From the NCBI GenBank assembly GCA_946811185.2, contig OX328106.1, positions 8,288,777 through 8,352,776 on the forward strand: 64,000 bases of DNA. The letters run 5' to 3'. Shown one piece after another: positions 34,231 to 42,550 of this stretch; positions within the stretch are counted from its first letter, which is position 1; each line of letters begins with the position of its first letter. The DNA is from Hippopus hippopus. Its lineage: Eukaryota; Mollusca; Bivalvia; Cardiida; Cardiidae. A program made the position numbers and the translations under genes. A model generated the notes under the pieces. The model had not been told where the DNA came from, did no database searches, and worked only from the letters and a program-made list of their open reading frames with translations.

Positions 34231-34311
34231 AACGCAGTTCTTAACACAGTTCTTAACACAGTTCTTAACGCAGTTCTTAACGTAGTTCTTAACGTAGTTC
34301 TTAACACAGTT
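34231..34311. repeat. 12-bp tandem repeat upstream of 33359-34204
   Basis: Six copies of AGTTCTTAACRY plus a partial one, between two Polinton genes. On the minus strand the unit contains GTTAAGAACT, similar to the TTAAG words of the candidate promoter elements. A 60-codon frame through it is an artefact. Confidence 0.8.
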
Positions 34312-34421
34312 TTCGACTCCCAAGCTGACTCGCCCTGCTTCGTCAGGGATCGTCGAGGGATCATCGCGATTCATAACTAAAGTTGCACGAAATATTTATT
34401 CGTCGAGGGATTCTAAGGTGT

Positions 34422-34886
34422 CTAGGACGTGGTACTATTCTTCTCAACCAACCTCCGAAAGGATATCCGAAAGGACTCGCGCGCTTCTTGCCTCCCTCTC
34501 TCGATTAAACTTTCTTCGTTTTCGGGAGTTATCTTCTTCTTAATTTTCGTTCTTATCTCATTCTTCATTTCCTTATACTTCTCTTGTTCTTCCATGATAA
34601 GTTTAAACTCTTCGTCCGATATATAATTGTCGATTAAAGCCTTCGATATATGCGAAGCGATCGTATCGAGCTTAGCATCGGCTATCATTCGAATCTTTTG
34701 ATGTTTTTCCGCCTTAGTTCTCGTATTTCTTACAGCGTATTTACCTAATAACGAAAGAAGCCCGGTTGCCGCGGCTGATACTTCTAACGCTATTACGGCC
34801 GGAATAGCTACGACGGTAGATAGTAAACCGATTTCGCCTACTCACGAGGAGGAATCTTGATAGTTACTTGCGAGTATATTTTCCAT
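34422..34886 (-). pseudogene. Small membrane-type Polinton protein, interrupted by TGA
   Basis: The frame starts at ATG 34886 (MENILASNYQDSSS), hits TGA at 34842-34844, and continues in frame with EIGLLSTVVAIPAVIALEV (hydrophobic segment), GLLSLLGKYAV, and a charged helical tail (DNYISDEEFKLIMEEQEKYK, RGRQEARESF) to 34422. Polintons commonly encode a protein with one hydrophobic segment and such a helical tail; its role is unknown. The gene overlaps the 3' end of 34838-35008. Confidence 0.65.
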
Positions 34887-35008
34887 TTTACAGGATCTTG
34901 CTTTAAGGGAGGATATCTAACTCCGTGTAAATGAGGTTTCCAAAATACATTTTTATATTGAGTTGAGAAGATATACGTAGGTTTTATACCGAATTTGTGA
35001 GTATCCAT
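34838..35008 (-). CDS. Short conserved-looking Polinton ORF (56 aa)
   Basis: Starts MDTHKFGIKPTYIFSTQ, contains WKPHLHGVRYPP and ends VTIKIPPRE. The aromatic, proline-rich composition and codon use match neighbouring genes. The stop overlaps the start region of 34422-34886 by 49 bp, as in compact viral genomes. No known domain. It is intact. Confidence 0.5.
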   Translation of the reverse strand: MDTHKFGIKPTYIFSTQYKNVFWKPHLHGVRYPPLKQDPVKWKIYSQVTIKIPPRE

Positions 35009-35031
35009 TTTTATTTTGTTGTAAATAATAT

Positions 35032-35613
35032 TTAAAATATAGCATCTAAGATAGGGCCTATGATAGGGAGATCTGTTAAAAATCCTCTTCCGTCATAAAT
35101 CTTCCCTCCTTGCTTTAAATACAAACCATCGCCGACATGCCCCAAACCTTTACCTTTGTATGGCTTTAAGTATACTCCAGATCCATCGGTTTGAACTTGA
35201 CAAACGCATCCTCCTTTTTTAAGATAAAAACCCGACCCAAATATTCCTTTTACAGCCTTTGAACCTAATTCGGAAATAGCACCGAGACCTAATGGTTTTA
35301 AAACGTTTTTCGCGATGAACGGTAAAGCTCTAGCGCCTATCTTGCCTAACAGACTGAGAAAACCTCCCTCTATTTTCGTGTTATATTTAAGTTGTCTCGC
35401 GGACATTTTAATCGTTATACCATTACCTTCCTCATAGGCTTTAGCCATTTTTCTCGCTTGCGAATCGGTTAATGCTAAAACGTGATTACCTCGTAAATCT
35501 TCGTGACCTAAACGAATACTTACTGGGCAGCCGGCATTAACAGCGCGTTGAAGCTTTTGCTTTTGCCCTTCGGATATATTTACTCTGACATTAGTATTAT
35601 ACGAACTCGCCAT
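35032..35613 (-). CDS. Glycine-rich hydrophobic virion-type protein
   Basis: 193 residues from ATG 35613. An upstream ATG at 35670 lies inside the tail of the penton-like gene and is not preferred. Residues 1-80 contain VRVNISEGQKQKLQRAV and two short strand motifs. The centre is hydrophobic, LLGKIGARALPFIAKNVLK. The C-terminal third repeats GxGxYLK motifs (GSGFYLKKGG, GSGVYLKPYKG, GDGLYLKQGG). Similar proteins occur with Polinton capsid genes and are thought to be minor virion components; function is unproven. Intact. Confidence 0.6.
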   Translation of the reverse strand: MASSYNTNVRVNISEGQKQKLQRAVNAGCPVSIRLGHEDLRGNHVLALTDSQARKMAKAYEEGNGITIKMSARQLKYNTKIEGGFLSLLGKIGARALPFIAKNVLKPLGLGAISELGSKAVKGIFGSGFYLKKGGCVCQVQTDGSGVYLKPYKGKGLGHVGDGLYLKQGGKIYDGRGFLTDLPIIGPILDAIF

Positions 35614-35636
35614 TTTATTATATAAATTTTTTTTAT

Positions 35637-36443
35637 TTATCCCAAACAAGTTGGGTCCCTCATCTCCCATCTCGCTTCTCTAATATGAAACCTAATCGTT
35701 AAATTTTCGCCTCTAAGATTTAGTAAATTGCCGTCTTGATCCGTAATACTTACCTCTAGGTTATGTATTTCGTCTAACGTTATCGGTAGGTATACTTAAT
35801 TAACTGGCGACTCGATTATCTTATATCCGGGCGCTACATCCGGGAAAAAAGAATTAATAACGTTTCTCGTGGTACCATTAAGGTAACTTCCCAAAATAAT
35901 ATCTACGCTAACGAGCAAACTATTTATACTAAGAATGTTCACTACATTCTCCGATTCGTGAAATCCTCGTACATATTTAGCGTTAGTAAATCCTAATACT
36001 TTAGCGATGGAGCCCGGCTGATTAAAATCTACTTGATAACCGTTTTCCAAAGTAAGAACGGACTTTAGGGTATTGGTGTTCGCGGAAATGTTAATATAGT
36101 ACCCTTCATTAATTTCGTCGTAGTGCCTCATTTTTCTCATTTCCTGGTGAATGGTATCATTAATGTCAACGAGATCGTAACTTCCCTCGGGTATTCGGAT
36201 TTTAATCCACGAATTACCATCGTCCGGAGAATAAACGAATACGTTGTTCGTTTCATCGATATTCGGAAAAGAGTAATAAGTTTCGAGGTTTACTAAAGCT
36301 ATTTCGTACACTTTATCCTTTTCTAGCTGAATGGGAGGATTAAACCTCGTTCTAAAGCGCGTTTTGCTGTCGCTTACTATAACTTGAAACGATGTTTTGT
36401 GTCCCGTATTTTTTACTATTTGTTTTAAAAGTTCTATATCCAT
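35637..36443 (-). pseudogene. Penton-like minor capsid protein, with in-frame stop
   Basis: 215 residues open from ATG 36443 (MDIELLKQIVKNTG). TAA at 35796-35798 interrupts it, and the same frame then runs 52 codons further (VYLPITLDEI, LEVSITDQDG, LTIRFHIRE) to TAA at 35637-35639. Beta-rich, with LEKDKVYEIALVNLETYYS near residue 40 and VAPGYKIIESP before the stop. This matches the single-jelly-roll minor capsid protein that forms vertices in Polinton-type virions. Loss of the last strands would probably prevent assembly. Confidence 0.75.
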
Positions 36444-36459
36444 TTTATGATATATATTT

Positions 36460-36891
36460 TTATATTTTAAAATAATCGCGAGCGATAGTAAAGAATTCTT
36501 CTAACGCTTCTTGCAGGGTACAGCTAGAATTATAAATATCGAGAAAAAAATCATTAAACTCTTCTTCATGAACCTCCCCGTAAGTATAACACGCGGATGT
36601 AAAATAAATAATAAAATTTATATTAAAATAGAAATCGTACAAAAATTTCACGCTTCTATGCTCATCTCCCGTAGATATCATCGCTTCTATGAGATTCGAT
36701 TGTGTTTTTAAGTATTCTATTAATATATGTACTAAATAGACCTCCGAACCAAAATCGTAAGTTTGCACGCCTATTTGTTCTAATATCATTTTTAAATCTC
36801 GTGGCGTAAAACGTTCTAAACGATCTTTTATTTCTTTTTCTAATTTTTCGATAATTAATTCGCATTCACGCGCGTATTTTATTAAATCCAT
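36460..36891 (-). CDS. Helical Polinton protein of unknown function
   Basis: 143 residues, intact. Nearly all helical: ARECELIIEKLEKEIKDRL, then FTPRDLKMILEQIG, a hydrophobic YLVHILIEYLK, and an acidic C-terminus with EEEFNDFFLDIYNS. No domain recognised. It sits between the packaging ATPase and the penton gene, so a morphogenesis role is possible. Confidence 0.55.
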   Translation of the reverse strand: MDLIKYARECELIIEKLEKEIKDRLERFTPRDLKMILEQIGVQTYDFGSEVYLVHILIEYLKTQSNLIEAMISTGDEHRSVKFLYDFYFNINFIIYFTSACYTYGEVHEEEFNDFFLDIYNSSCTLQEALEEFFTIARDYFKI

Positions 36892-36926
36892 TTTTTTATA
36901 ATGAATATAATTTGCTTAACTTAACA
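36892..36926 (-). promoter_or_regulatory. Candidate Polinton promoter element (copy 3)
   Basis: GTTAAGTTAAGCAAATT on the minus strand overlaps the ATPase stop and is followed by TTATAAAAAA directly before ATG 36891. Confidence 0.4.
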
Positions 36927-37703
36927 CCGACTTTGGCACGTAAAAATTGTCAAAACCGTTTCTATACTTCCCATCATGTTTTTTACTGGTTAAATCGATG
37001 ATAGCGAAACCATGCGGTCTTTCCCACACCTTTTGACAAAAATTTCTAAACTCATCCTTAGGCATATCATCACCCACATGATCGTTATAAATATGATTAA
37101 GGTTTTTTAGGTCTTGTGGGAAAAGGCAAATAAAATTAGCGTTTTCTCTAATAGTTTGTCTCGGCAGTCTGAAATAATTTTGCGAGAGGTAAAAACAGTC
37201 GACATTACTATGCCTTCCTCGAACGTAATAACACTCGCATTTATTTTGCCTTTCTAAAAGTAAATCGTCGAAGATCACTAAATTTTTATTTTCCGAGTTT
37301 AACTCTCTCGGATCGGGTACATCTTTAGCATTTTCGAAGAAGTTGCAATTTATATCCGATTTATTTTTAATCGTTTTAATCCATTCTTCGACTAAAGCCG
37401 CTGGTGGAACGTTTAGCTCTTGTATCTCATCACGAATGTTAAACAACTTCAAGATACAGTCTTTCGGTAGTTTTTCTTCGAAAGCCTTTTTTAGTATTCG
37501 GTATTCAGGTTGAAAAGACTTTTTCCGAAGACACTCAAATCGTCGTAGTCGAGCCAACCGGGTCTAAGTCAAAGGTTTAACAATAAAGTAGTTTAACCGC
37601 ACCCCGATTTGCCTATAATTAAACCTCTAATACTTTTCGGTAAAAGAGAGTGATTAAATCTCTTCGACGCTCTTTCATTCCACGATAAGTTTATAATATC
37701 CAT
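36916..37703 (-). pseudogene. FtsK/HerA-type genome-packaging ATPase, broken
   Basis: The ATPase that pumps DNA into capsids in this lineage. The start MDIINLSWNERASKRFNH reads to LIIGKSGCG, where TAA (37593-37595) takes the place of the expected Walker A lysine codon; TT follows in frame. A second stop, TGA, is at 37569-37571. A -1 shift lies in the A run 37513-37516, after which 36916-37557 is open. Walker B is NLVIFDDLL and the sensor region CFYLSQNYFRLPRQT. With three lesions upstream of Walker B the enzyme cannot be made. It is transcribed away from the integrase across a 31-bp gap. Confidence 0.85.
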
Positions 37704-37734
37704 TTTATATAAGATTTTATTTTTTATATATAAA
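37704..37734. promoter_or_regulatory. Divergent promoter gap between ATPase and integrase genes
   Basis: 31 bp made almost only of A and T, with TATATAAGAT on one side and TTATATATAAA next to ATG 37735. Both start codons directly follow TATA-like words, so it should drive both gene sets if it is a promoter. Confidence 0.5.
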
Positions 37735-39180
37735 ATGTATTGCGTTAATTGTAAAAAACGTACCGATACGAGCGATATACACCACGTCGTTACTAGTAAT
37801 AATAGACATATGAAACGCGGGAAATGTGTGGTTTGCGGGACAACTAAAACCCAATTTGTTCCTCGCCGAGGCTTCCCGCCTTCCGGCAGGAAGGTGTCGG
37901 AGGCGGTGAAGACAGTGAGGGGTGGATCGATACTAAATAGAGTTATAAACAACATGCCTTTCGAAATGCATCTCCCCGATCATAATTTTACAGGACCCGG
38001 TACTAAATTAAAGAAGAGACTCAATCCGGATTTAACGCCGAAGAAGTGGAGTAAACCGATAAACCGCGTTGATAAAGCCGCCTATCATCACGACGTTTGC
38101 TATCTTAAGCACAATGACACTGCCACGAGAAAAGCGGTATGCGATAAGAATATGTTAACGGAGTTAGAAGGGATTTACAATCCTACTATTAGAGAAAAGA
38201 TGGAAAGGGGTTTGGTATCTACATTGATAGGAACGAAGATGCAATTCGGAATGGGAGTGGACTCGCCGAAAATAAAAAAAAACTCTCGTGAAATGCTGAA
38301 ATTAGCGCAAGAATTACATAAACCCGTAAGAAGAAAATTTAGGAAAAGGAGAGTTATAGTAAACGGTATAGATAAGATATGGGCTGCAGATTTAGTAGAC
38401 ATGCGAGCTTTTTCTAAATATAATGACGACGTAAAATACCTTCTCGCTGTCATCGACATCTTTTCTAAATACGGATGGTTAGTACCATTAAAAAACAAAA
38501 CGGGGAAATCTACCGCAGTAGCGTTAGAAAGTATTTTTAAGGAAAGGAAACCAGAAAAAATGTGGGTGGATGAGGGTAGAGAGTTTTATAACAAAGACGT
38601 AAAAGCGTTGGTTAAATTGTATTCTACCCAAAACGAAGAAAAGTCTAGCGTCGTTGAGAGATGGATTAGAACGATGAAAGAAAAAATGTGGAAGTGTTTT
38701 TCCGCTAACTCTACGAACGTTTACATCGATGTCTTACAAGATCTCGTTAAAGAATATAATAATACGAAGCATTCATCTATTAAAATGACGCCGGTAAATG
38801 CGAGTAAAAAAGAATACGAAACGAGAGTTTGGAGAAATCTTTACCCTCATCCCGAAATACGTAAAGAAATTCCTAAGTTTTCCGTCGGAGATAGAGTAAG
38901 GTTAGCTAAAAAGAAAAAGACTTTCGAGAAAGGTTATACGACGAGATGGACTGAAGAGGTTTTTACGGTTTCCGAAGTAAAACATACATCGCCTATAACG
39001 TATAAGATTAAGGATCTTAATGGAGAAGAAGTAGAAGGTACATTTTACGAACCCGAACTGCAGAAAACCAGTCAAGAGATGTATAGAATAGAAAAGGTTG
39101 TTAGAAAACTAAAAAAGAAATCTCTCGGAAAGGCTATTCCAACGAATTTAATTCGTGGATCGATAACAAGAATATTATAG
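37735..39180 (+). CDS. Zinc-ribbon / PLA2-like / retroviral-type integrase fusion (chromodomain lost by frameshift)
   Basis: 481 residues. 1-42: Cys4 zinc ribbon (YCVNCKKRT and GKCVVCGTT). About 74-145: phospholipase A2-like fold with loop NFTGPGT and the HD motif YHHDVCYLKHND, as in parvovirus VP1-type PLA2. About 205-325: integrase core with D219 (WAADLV), D279 (WVDEG) and E308 (SSVVERW). The D279-E308 spacing of 28 is shorter than the usual 33-35, which suggests a small deletion. 385-430: SH3-like C-terminal domain. After codon 464 a loss of about 7 nt shifts the frame, and a chromodomain end (KGYSNEFNSWIDNK) remains readable in another frame at 39129-39188. Its TGA (39189-39191) overlaps the protease ATG. 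Integration activity is therefore doubtful. Confidence 0.85.
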   Translation: MYCVNCKKRTDTSDIHHVVTSNNRHMKRGKCVVCGTTKTQFVPRRGFPPSGRKVSEAVKTVRGGSILNRVINNMPFEMHLPDHNFTGPGTKLKKRLNPDLTPKKWSKPINRVDKAAYHHDVCYLKHNDTATRKAVCDKNMLTELEGIYNPTIREKMERGLVSTLIGTKMQFGMGVDSPKIKKNSREMLKLAQELHKPVRRKFRKRRVIVNGIDKIWAADLVDMRAFSKYNDDVKYLLAVIDIFSKYGWLVPLKNKTGKSTAVALESIFKERKPEKMWVDEGREFYNKDVKALVKLYSTQNEEKSSVVERWIRTMKEKMWKCFSANSTNVYIDVLQDLVKEYNNTKHSSIKMTPVNASKKEYETRVWRNLYPHPEIRKEIPKFSVGDRVRLAKKKKTFEKGYTTRWTEEVFTVSEVKHTSPITYKIKDLNGEEVEGTFYEPELQKTSQEMYRIEKVVRKLKKKSLGKAIPTNLIRGSITRIL

Positions 39181-39187
39181 AATTAAA

Positions 39188-39598
39188 ATGATGAGAGACG
39201 TGTCCCTAATATTACCGAATAAACCTTTGACCAATTTCGAGTTGGAAGATGCAGCGAAAAGATTAAAGATTCCTTCTTTTAGAGGAGTTTTTTTACTAGA
39301 TACATTACCGAGAAAACCGAATAAAAAAGAATGCGGTATAGTAAACTTCGATAAAAGCGGTGGACCCGGTACACATTGGGTCGCTTGGTATAAAAACGGT
39401 GAAACTAAAATTTATTTCGACAGTTACGGGATACAACCGCCTAACGAAATTCGAGAGTATCTAAAAAGCCCGATATACTATAATACCGATCAACTACAAC
39501 GAGCGGGGCAAGTAATTTGCGGACATTTATGTTTATACGTTCTAAAAGAGTTAGGCTCGGGGACTCCGTTTCGAGACGTTTTAAATAAATTTTTTTAG
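39188..39598 (+). CDS. Adenain-like cysteine protease
   Basis: 136 residues, intact. Ulp1/adenain-type maturation protease of the virus-like particle. Catalytic residues can be placed: H63 in GTHWVAWYK, D78 in IYFDSYG, Q104 seven residues before C111 in VICGHLCLYVL, the same spacing as in adenain. Length is near the lower end for the family but the core is complete. The ATG overlaps the ancestral stop of the integrase as ATGA, indicating coupled or adjacent expression. Confidence 0.9.
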   Translation: MMRDVSLILPNKPLTNFELEDAAKRLKIPSFRGVFLLDTLPRKPNKKECGIVNFDKSGGPGTHWVAWYKNGETKIYFDSYGIQPPNEIREYLKSPIYYNTDQLQRAGQVICGHLCLYVLKELGSGTPFRDVLNKFF

Positions 39599-39609
39599 TA
39601 ATATAAAAT

Positions 39610-41652
39610 ATGCCCGTCGATAAATTCGGACGAATGAAAGGCGATGAAACGAGCGACAGTGACGGTGTGTCACTCGCTTACGTGAATAATAATTTTTTAC
39701 GTATAGATGGAACAACCGTTGTTACCGGTTCTATAGACATGAATGGTAATACATTGACGAGGGTTAGTAATCCGGTAAATCCTCAAGACGTGGCAACTAA
39801 GGAATATGTTGACATTAGCGAGGGTATAGGAGTGATAGGTCCGAAACAAAATGGAAGCTTTCCGATCAAAGGATCTTTAGATTTTGAAAATACTCAAAAG
39901 ATAAAAAACCTTCCTCCTCCTATAGAAGCTGGTGACGCTACAAATCGTGTATATGTTGATACGGCTGACGAAGATTTAGAAAGGAAACTAGAAGGTAACA
40001 ATGCTTTTACGTTTCGATCTGGAGAGTTTTACGCTAAAAATACTCTTCGATTGAGAGAATTTCGTGTAAAAGACGTTGGCTCTCCCGAAGAACCTGGTGA
40101 CGCTACAAATAAGGACTATGTTGACAAGCTAGAGGAAAACAACGCTTTCGTAGTTCGAAATAAGGAATATTACGCTAAAAACGGTATTCGAATGAGAAGA
40201 CATCCTTTAAAAGAGCTACCTAAACCCGTTGACAACGATGACGCCGTAACTCAGGAATACGTAGATGAAATTATAGAAAATACCGTAAAAACGACTACCA
40301 GAGATATAGAGAAATCTGATCGACTTCTTTTAAAAACGGATCAAGGAGTATTCGAATCTAGCGGTAATATCGATATGCAAGATACTTTTACTCTCATTAA
40401 TCTGAAAGATCCGGTTCAACCGGGAGACGCGGTTAATAAAGATTATATGGATACCAACGTCGCTTTTATTCCGAGACAATCATCCGGTTACGAATCGAAA
40501 GGCGATTTAATTTTACGGAAAAAGAAATTACTCGGGTTACGCGAACCTACCCAACCGAGAGAAGCGGCTAATAAAAGATACGTAGACGAAACTATATCTA
40601 AAAAAATAGAAGAGACAAAGGATCTATTTAAACCTAAAGACGCAGCTACTAAAAATTACGTCGATGAAGCTATCAGAGGTATTACCGGAGGAGATATCGC
40701 AGGTTCTAAGGAAGGAGTATTTTTAAAACAAAATGGTCATTATAGAGCTACCGCTGATATCGATTTGGATTTTAATGAAGTCGATAATATACCTGAACCT
40801 ACTACTCAATATCAAGCGGTGAACAAAGAATATGTGGATAAATTGATTAAAGGAGTTACAGCTGAAGAAGCTTTGGTCAAGGAAAACGGGGGATATAACC
40901 TTCTCGATGGGTATTTAAACATGAATTTTAATGAGATTAGAAACGTCAGAGAACCTAAAAATGATGCTGAAGCGGCTAATAAAAGATACGTAGACGATGA
41001 AGTAGAAAGAGACAAAGCGTTTACTCTTTCGAATATTGTAACTGATTTAGCGGGAAACGAAGTATCTGTATTATTAAGCGGTAATCCCAACTACGTAGCG
41101 AAAGGTGAATTGACAACAGCGAATAGAATTGGTTTGTATCAAGAAAGATTCACTAGTAAAAATGATGCGGTGAATAGAAAGTATGTGGATGATCTAGTCA
41201 AAAAAAATGTAAAAATTATAGACGAAAGAGGATATTTTTCTAAACATCAATTAGTTTTTTGGTGTGAATATACTGGTAGATTAATAGATATTAAAAATAA
41301 ACAACTTACATTTTATGGAACTGATTTAAAAGATTATGTAGTGCCGCTAGATTGTAAAATAGTAAAAATAATAACGAAATTTAAGGGTTTTGAAAAAGAA
41401 GAAGATATTGGGAAAAATCCCATCCCTCGTGAACGTTTTGAATCTGATGATTTCATTCATTTTTTTCTTAGTATAAATGAAATAAACAGTGTCTCATTTT
41501 TATATAATTTACGCGCGATTAAACCAGATTTGTTAACATTATCTAGAAATCTTTCAGCATATGATGTTATAAGTATTATTTGTGATAATGTTTTTTTTAA
41601 GGATATTTTTATTCAAGGATCAATCACGATTGTAATAGAGCTGGATGATTAA
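39610..41652 (+). CDS. Fibre-like repeat protein (putative virion spike)
   Basis: 680 residues, intact. After MPVDKFGR come ten copies of a DAxNKxYVD motif, at residues about 60, 109, 164, 211, 273, 318, 344, 402, 454 and 519 (for example DATNKDYVD, EAANKRYVD). Spacing is 26-65 residues, alternating with strands like NEVDNIPEPTT. The same motif type is found in tail fibres of bacteriophages. The last 150 residues (531-680) have no repeats, are beta-rich and are encoded by more AT-rich DNA, suggesting an exchangeable head domain. Probable role: trimeric spike for attachment of the particle. Confidence 0.7.
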   Translation: MPVDKFGRMKGDETSDSDGVSLAYVNNNFLRIDGTTVVTGSIDMNGNTLTRVSNPVNPQDVATKEYVDISEGIGVIGPKQNGSFPIKGSLDFENTQKIKNLPPPIEAGDATNRVYVDTADEDLERKLEGNNAFTFRSGEFYAKNTLRLREFRVKDVGSPEEPGDATNKDYVDKLEENNAFVVRNKEYYAKNGIRMRRHPLKELPKPVDNDDAVTQEYVDEIIENTVKTTTRDIEKSDRLLLKTDQGVFESSGNIDMQDTFTLINLKDPVQPGDAVNKDYMDTNVAFIPRQSSGYESKGDLILRKKKLLGLREPTQPREAANKRYVDETISKKIEETKDLFKPKDAATKNYVDEAIRGITGGDIAGSKEGVFLKQNGHYRATADIDLDFNEVDNIPEPTTQYQAVNKEYVDKLIKGVTAEEALVKENGGYNLLDGYLNMNFNEIRNVREPKNDAEAANKRYVDDEVERDKAFTLSNIVTDLAGNEVSVLLSGNPNYVAKGELTTANRIGLYQERFTSKNDAVNRKYVDDLVKKNVKIIDERGYFSKHQLVFWCEYTGRLIDIKNKQLTFYGTDLKDYVVPLDCKIVKIITKFKGFEKEEDIGKNPIPRERFESDDFIHFFLSINEINSVSFLYNLRAIKPDLLTLSRNLSAYDVISIICDNVFFKDIFIQGSITIVIELDD

Positions 41653-41692
41653 AATATATCTTCTAGTCACATATTGAAGATATATTTTTAGT

Positions 41693-42550
41693 AACGCTAT
41701 ATCCTCGAGAATAATATCGATACGTTAGCTTGGGGGCATACTAAGATCCCACACGAACCGAACAAGTCGGGAGACAAAGGGTAGACTTGGCTACCCGGGA
41801 TCTACCGATCCTAGTTGGCTCCCTCAGATCACCTCCCTACCGATCGGTGGGGAACGTGATGCGATGCGTCGTTGGATGTCTAAACATTTATCGGGTCCCT
41901 CAATCTCCCACACCTTAGCTTATGTCAGTTGGATGTCTGGATGCCTTAGCATATGCCAGTTGGATGCCTTACAGTATGATGCACGTCATGCCTTGATGTG
42001 CCTCGATGCCTTGGATGCTTGGATTGGAAAGTTTTTTGCTTGGATGCCTTGGATGCTTGGATGCCTTGGATGCCTGACAGTATGGATGCCTGACAGTATG
42101 GATGCTTGGATGCCTTAAAGACAGTATGATGCATGGATTGAAAAGTTTTAGATGCCTTAATGCTTGGATGCCTTAACAACAGTATGGATGCCTTGATGTG
42201 CCTTGATGCCTTAGCAGTATGATGCATGGATTGAAAAGTTTTAGATGCCTTAATGCTTGGATGCCTTAACAACAGTATGGATGCCTTGATGTGCGTGGAT
42301 GCCTGGATGCCTTGATGCCTTGGTGCGTGGGTTCAGTTAAACTAGATCCAGGGAAAATTTGAATTACGTCCTAGATTTTGACCCAACCAAAAACCGGGGG
42401 ACCCAAACCGGATCTAGCCGGGGACCGGAACCGGATTAAACTCGCTCAACTCAGAACCGGATCCAGCCGGACCCAAACCGGATTAACTCGCTCGCGATGA
42501 GAAAGTCCTAGAAAATGGCCTTGCCCCAGAACTCTCATTTCATATCTACT
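41693..42550 (-). repeat. Polinton right terminal inverted repeat
   Basis: 858 bp, partner of 25940-26797. The inner 92 bp (41693-41784) is a second copy of the polymerase 3' coding end, here just after the fibre gene and without the rest of that gene. Confidence 0.95.
41910..42330. repeat. GGATGCC-rich minisatellite in right TIR
   Basis: Mirror image of the left array at 26160-26580; same unit order, one or two base differences. Confidence 0.85.

Larger units (their letters stand above)
25940..42550. mobile_element. Polinton/Maverick element, full length (16,611 bp)
   Basis: Self-synthesising DNA transposon of virus-like type. Termini are AG...CT, terminal inverted repeats are 858 bp each, and the target duplication is TACATG. 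Gene set: protein-primed DNA polymerase B, capsid proteins, packaging ATPase, adenain-like protease, integrase and a fibre-like protein. Genes from 26706 to 37703 are on the minus strand and those from 37735 to 41652 on the plus strand, diverging from a 31-bp gap. Several key genes carry stops or frameshifts, so this copy is not autonomous as it stands. Confidence 0.97.

Noticed and set aside
34182..34364. 60-codon arginine/threonine-repeat frame
   Set aside because: It reads straight through the 12-bp tandem repeat and overlaps a well-supported gene start.
35614..35670. Upstream start for the glycine-rich virion-type protein
   Set aside because: This extension is coding DNA of the penton-like tail in another frame; ATG 35613 follows the usual AT-rich leader.
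26706..37703. Alternative genetic code or programmed readthrough explaining the in-frame stops
   Set aside because: All three stops occur at unrelated codons and frameshifts are present too; decay is simpler.
25940..42550. Integrated adenovirus-like or other free virus
   Set aside because: Perfect 6-bp target duplication, long inverted repeats and an integrase identify a Polinton.
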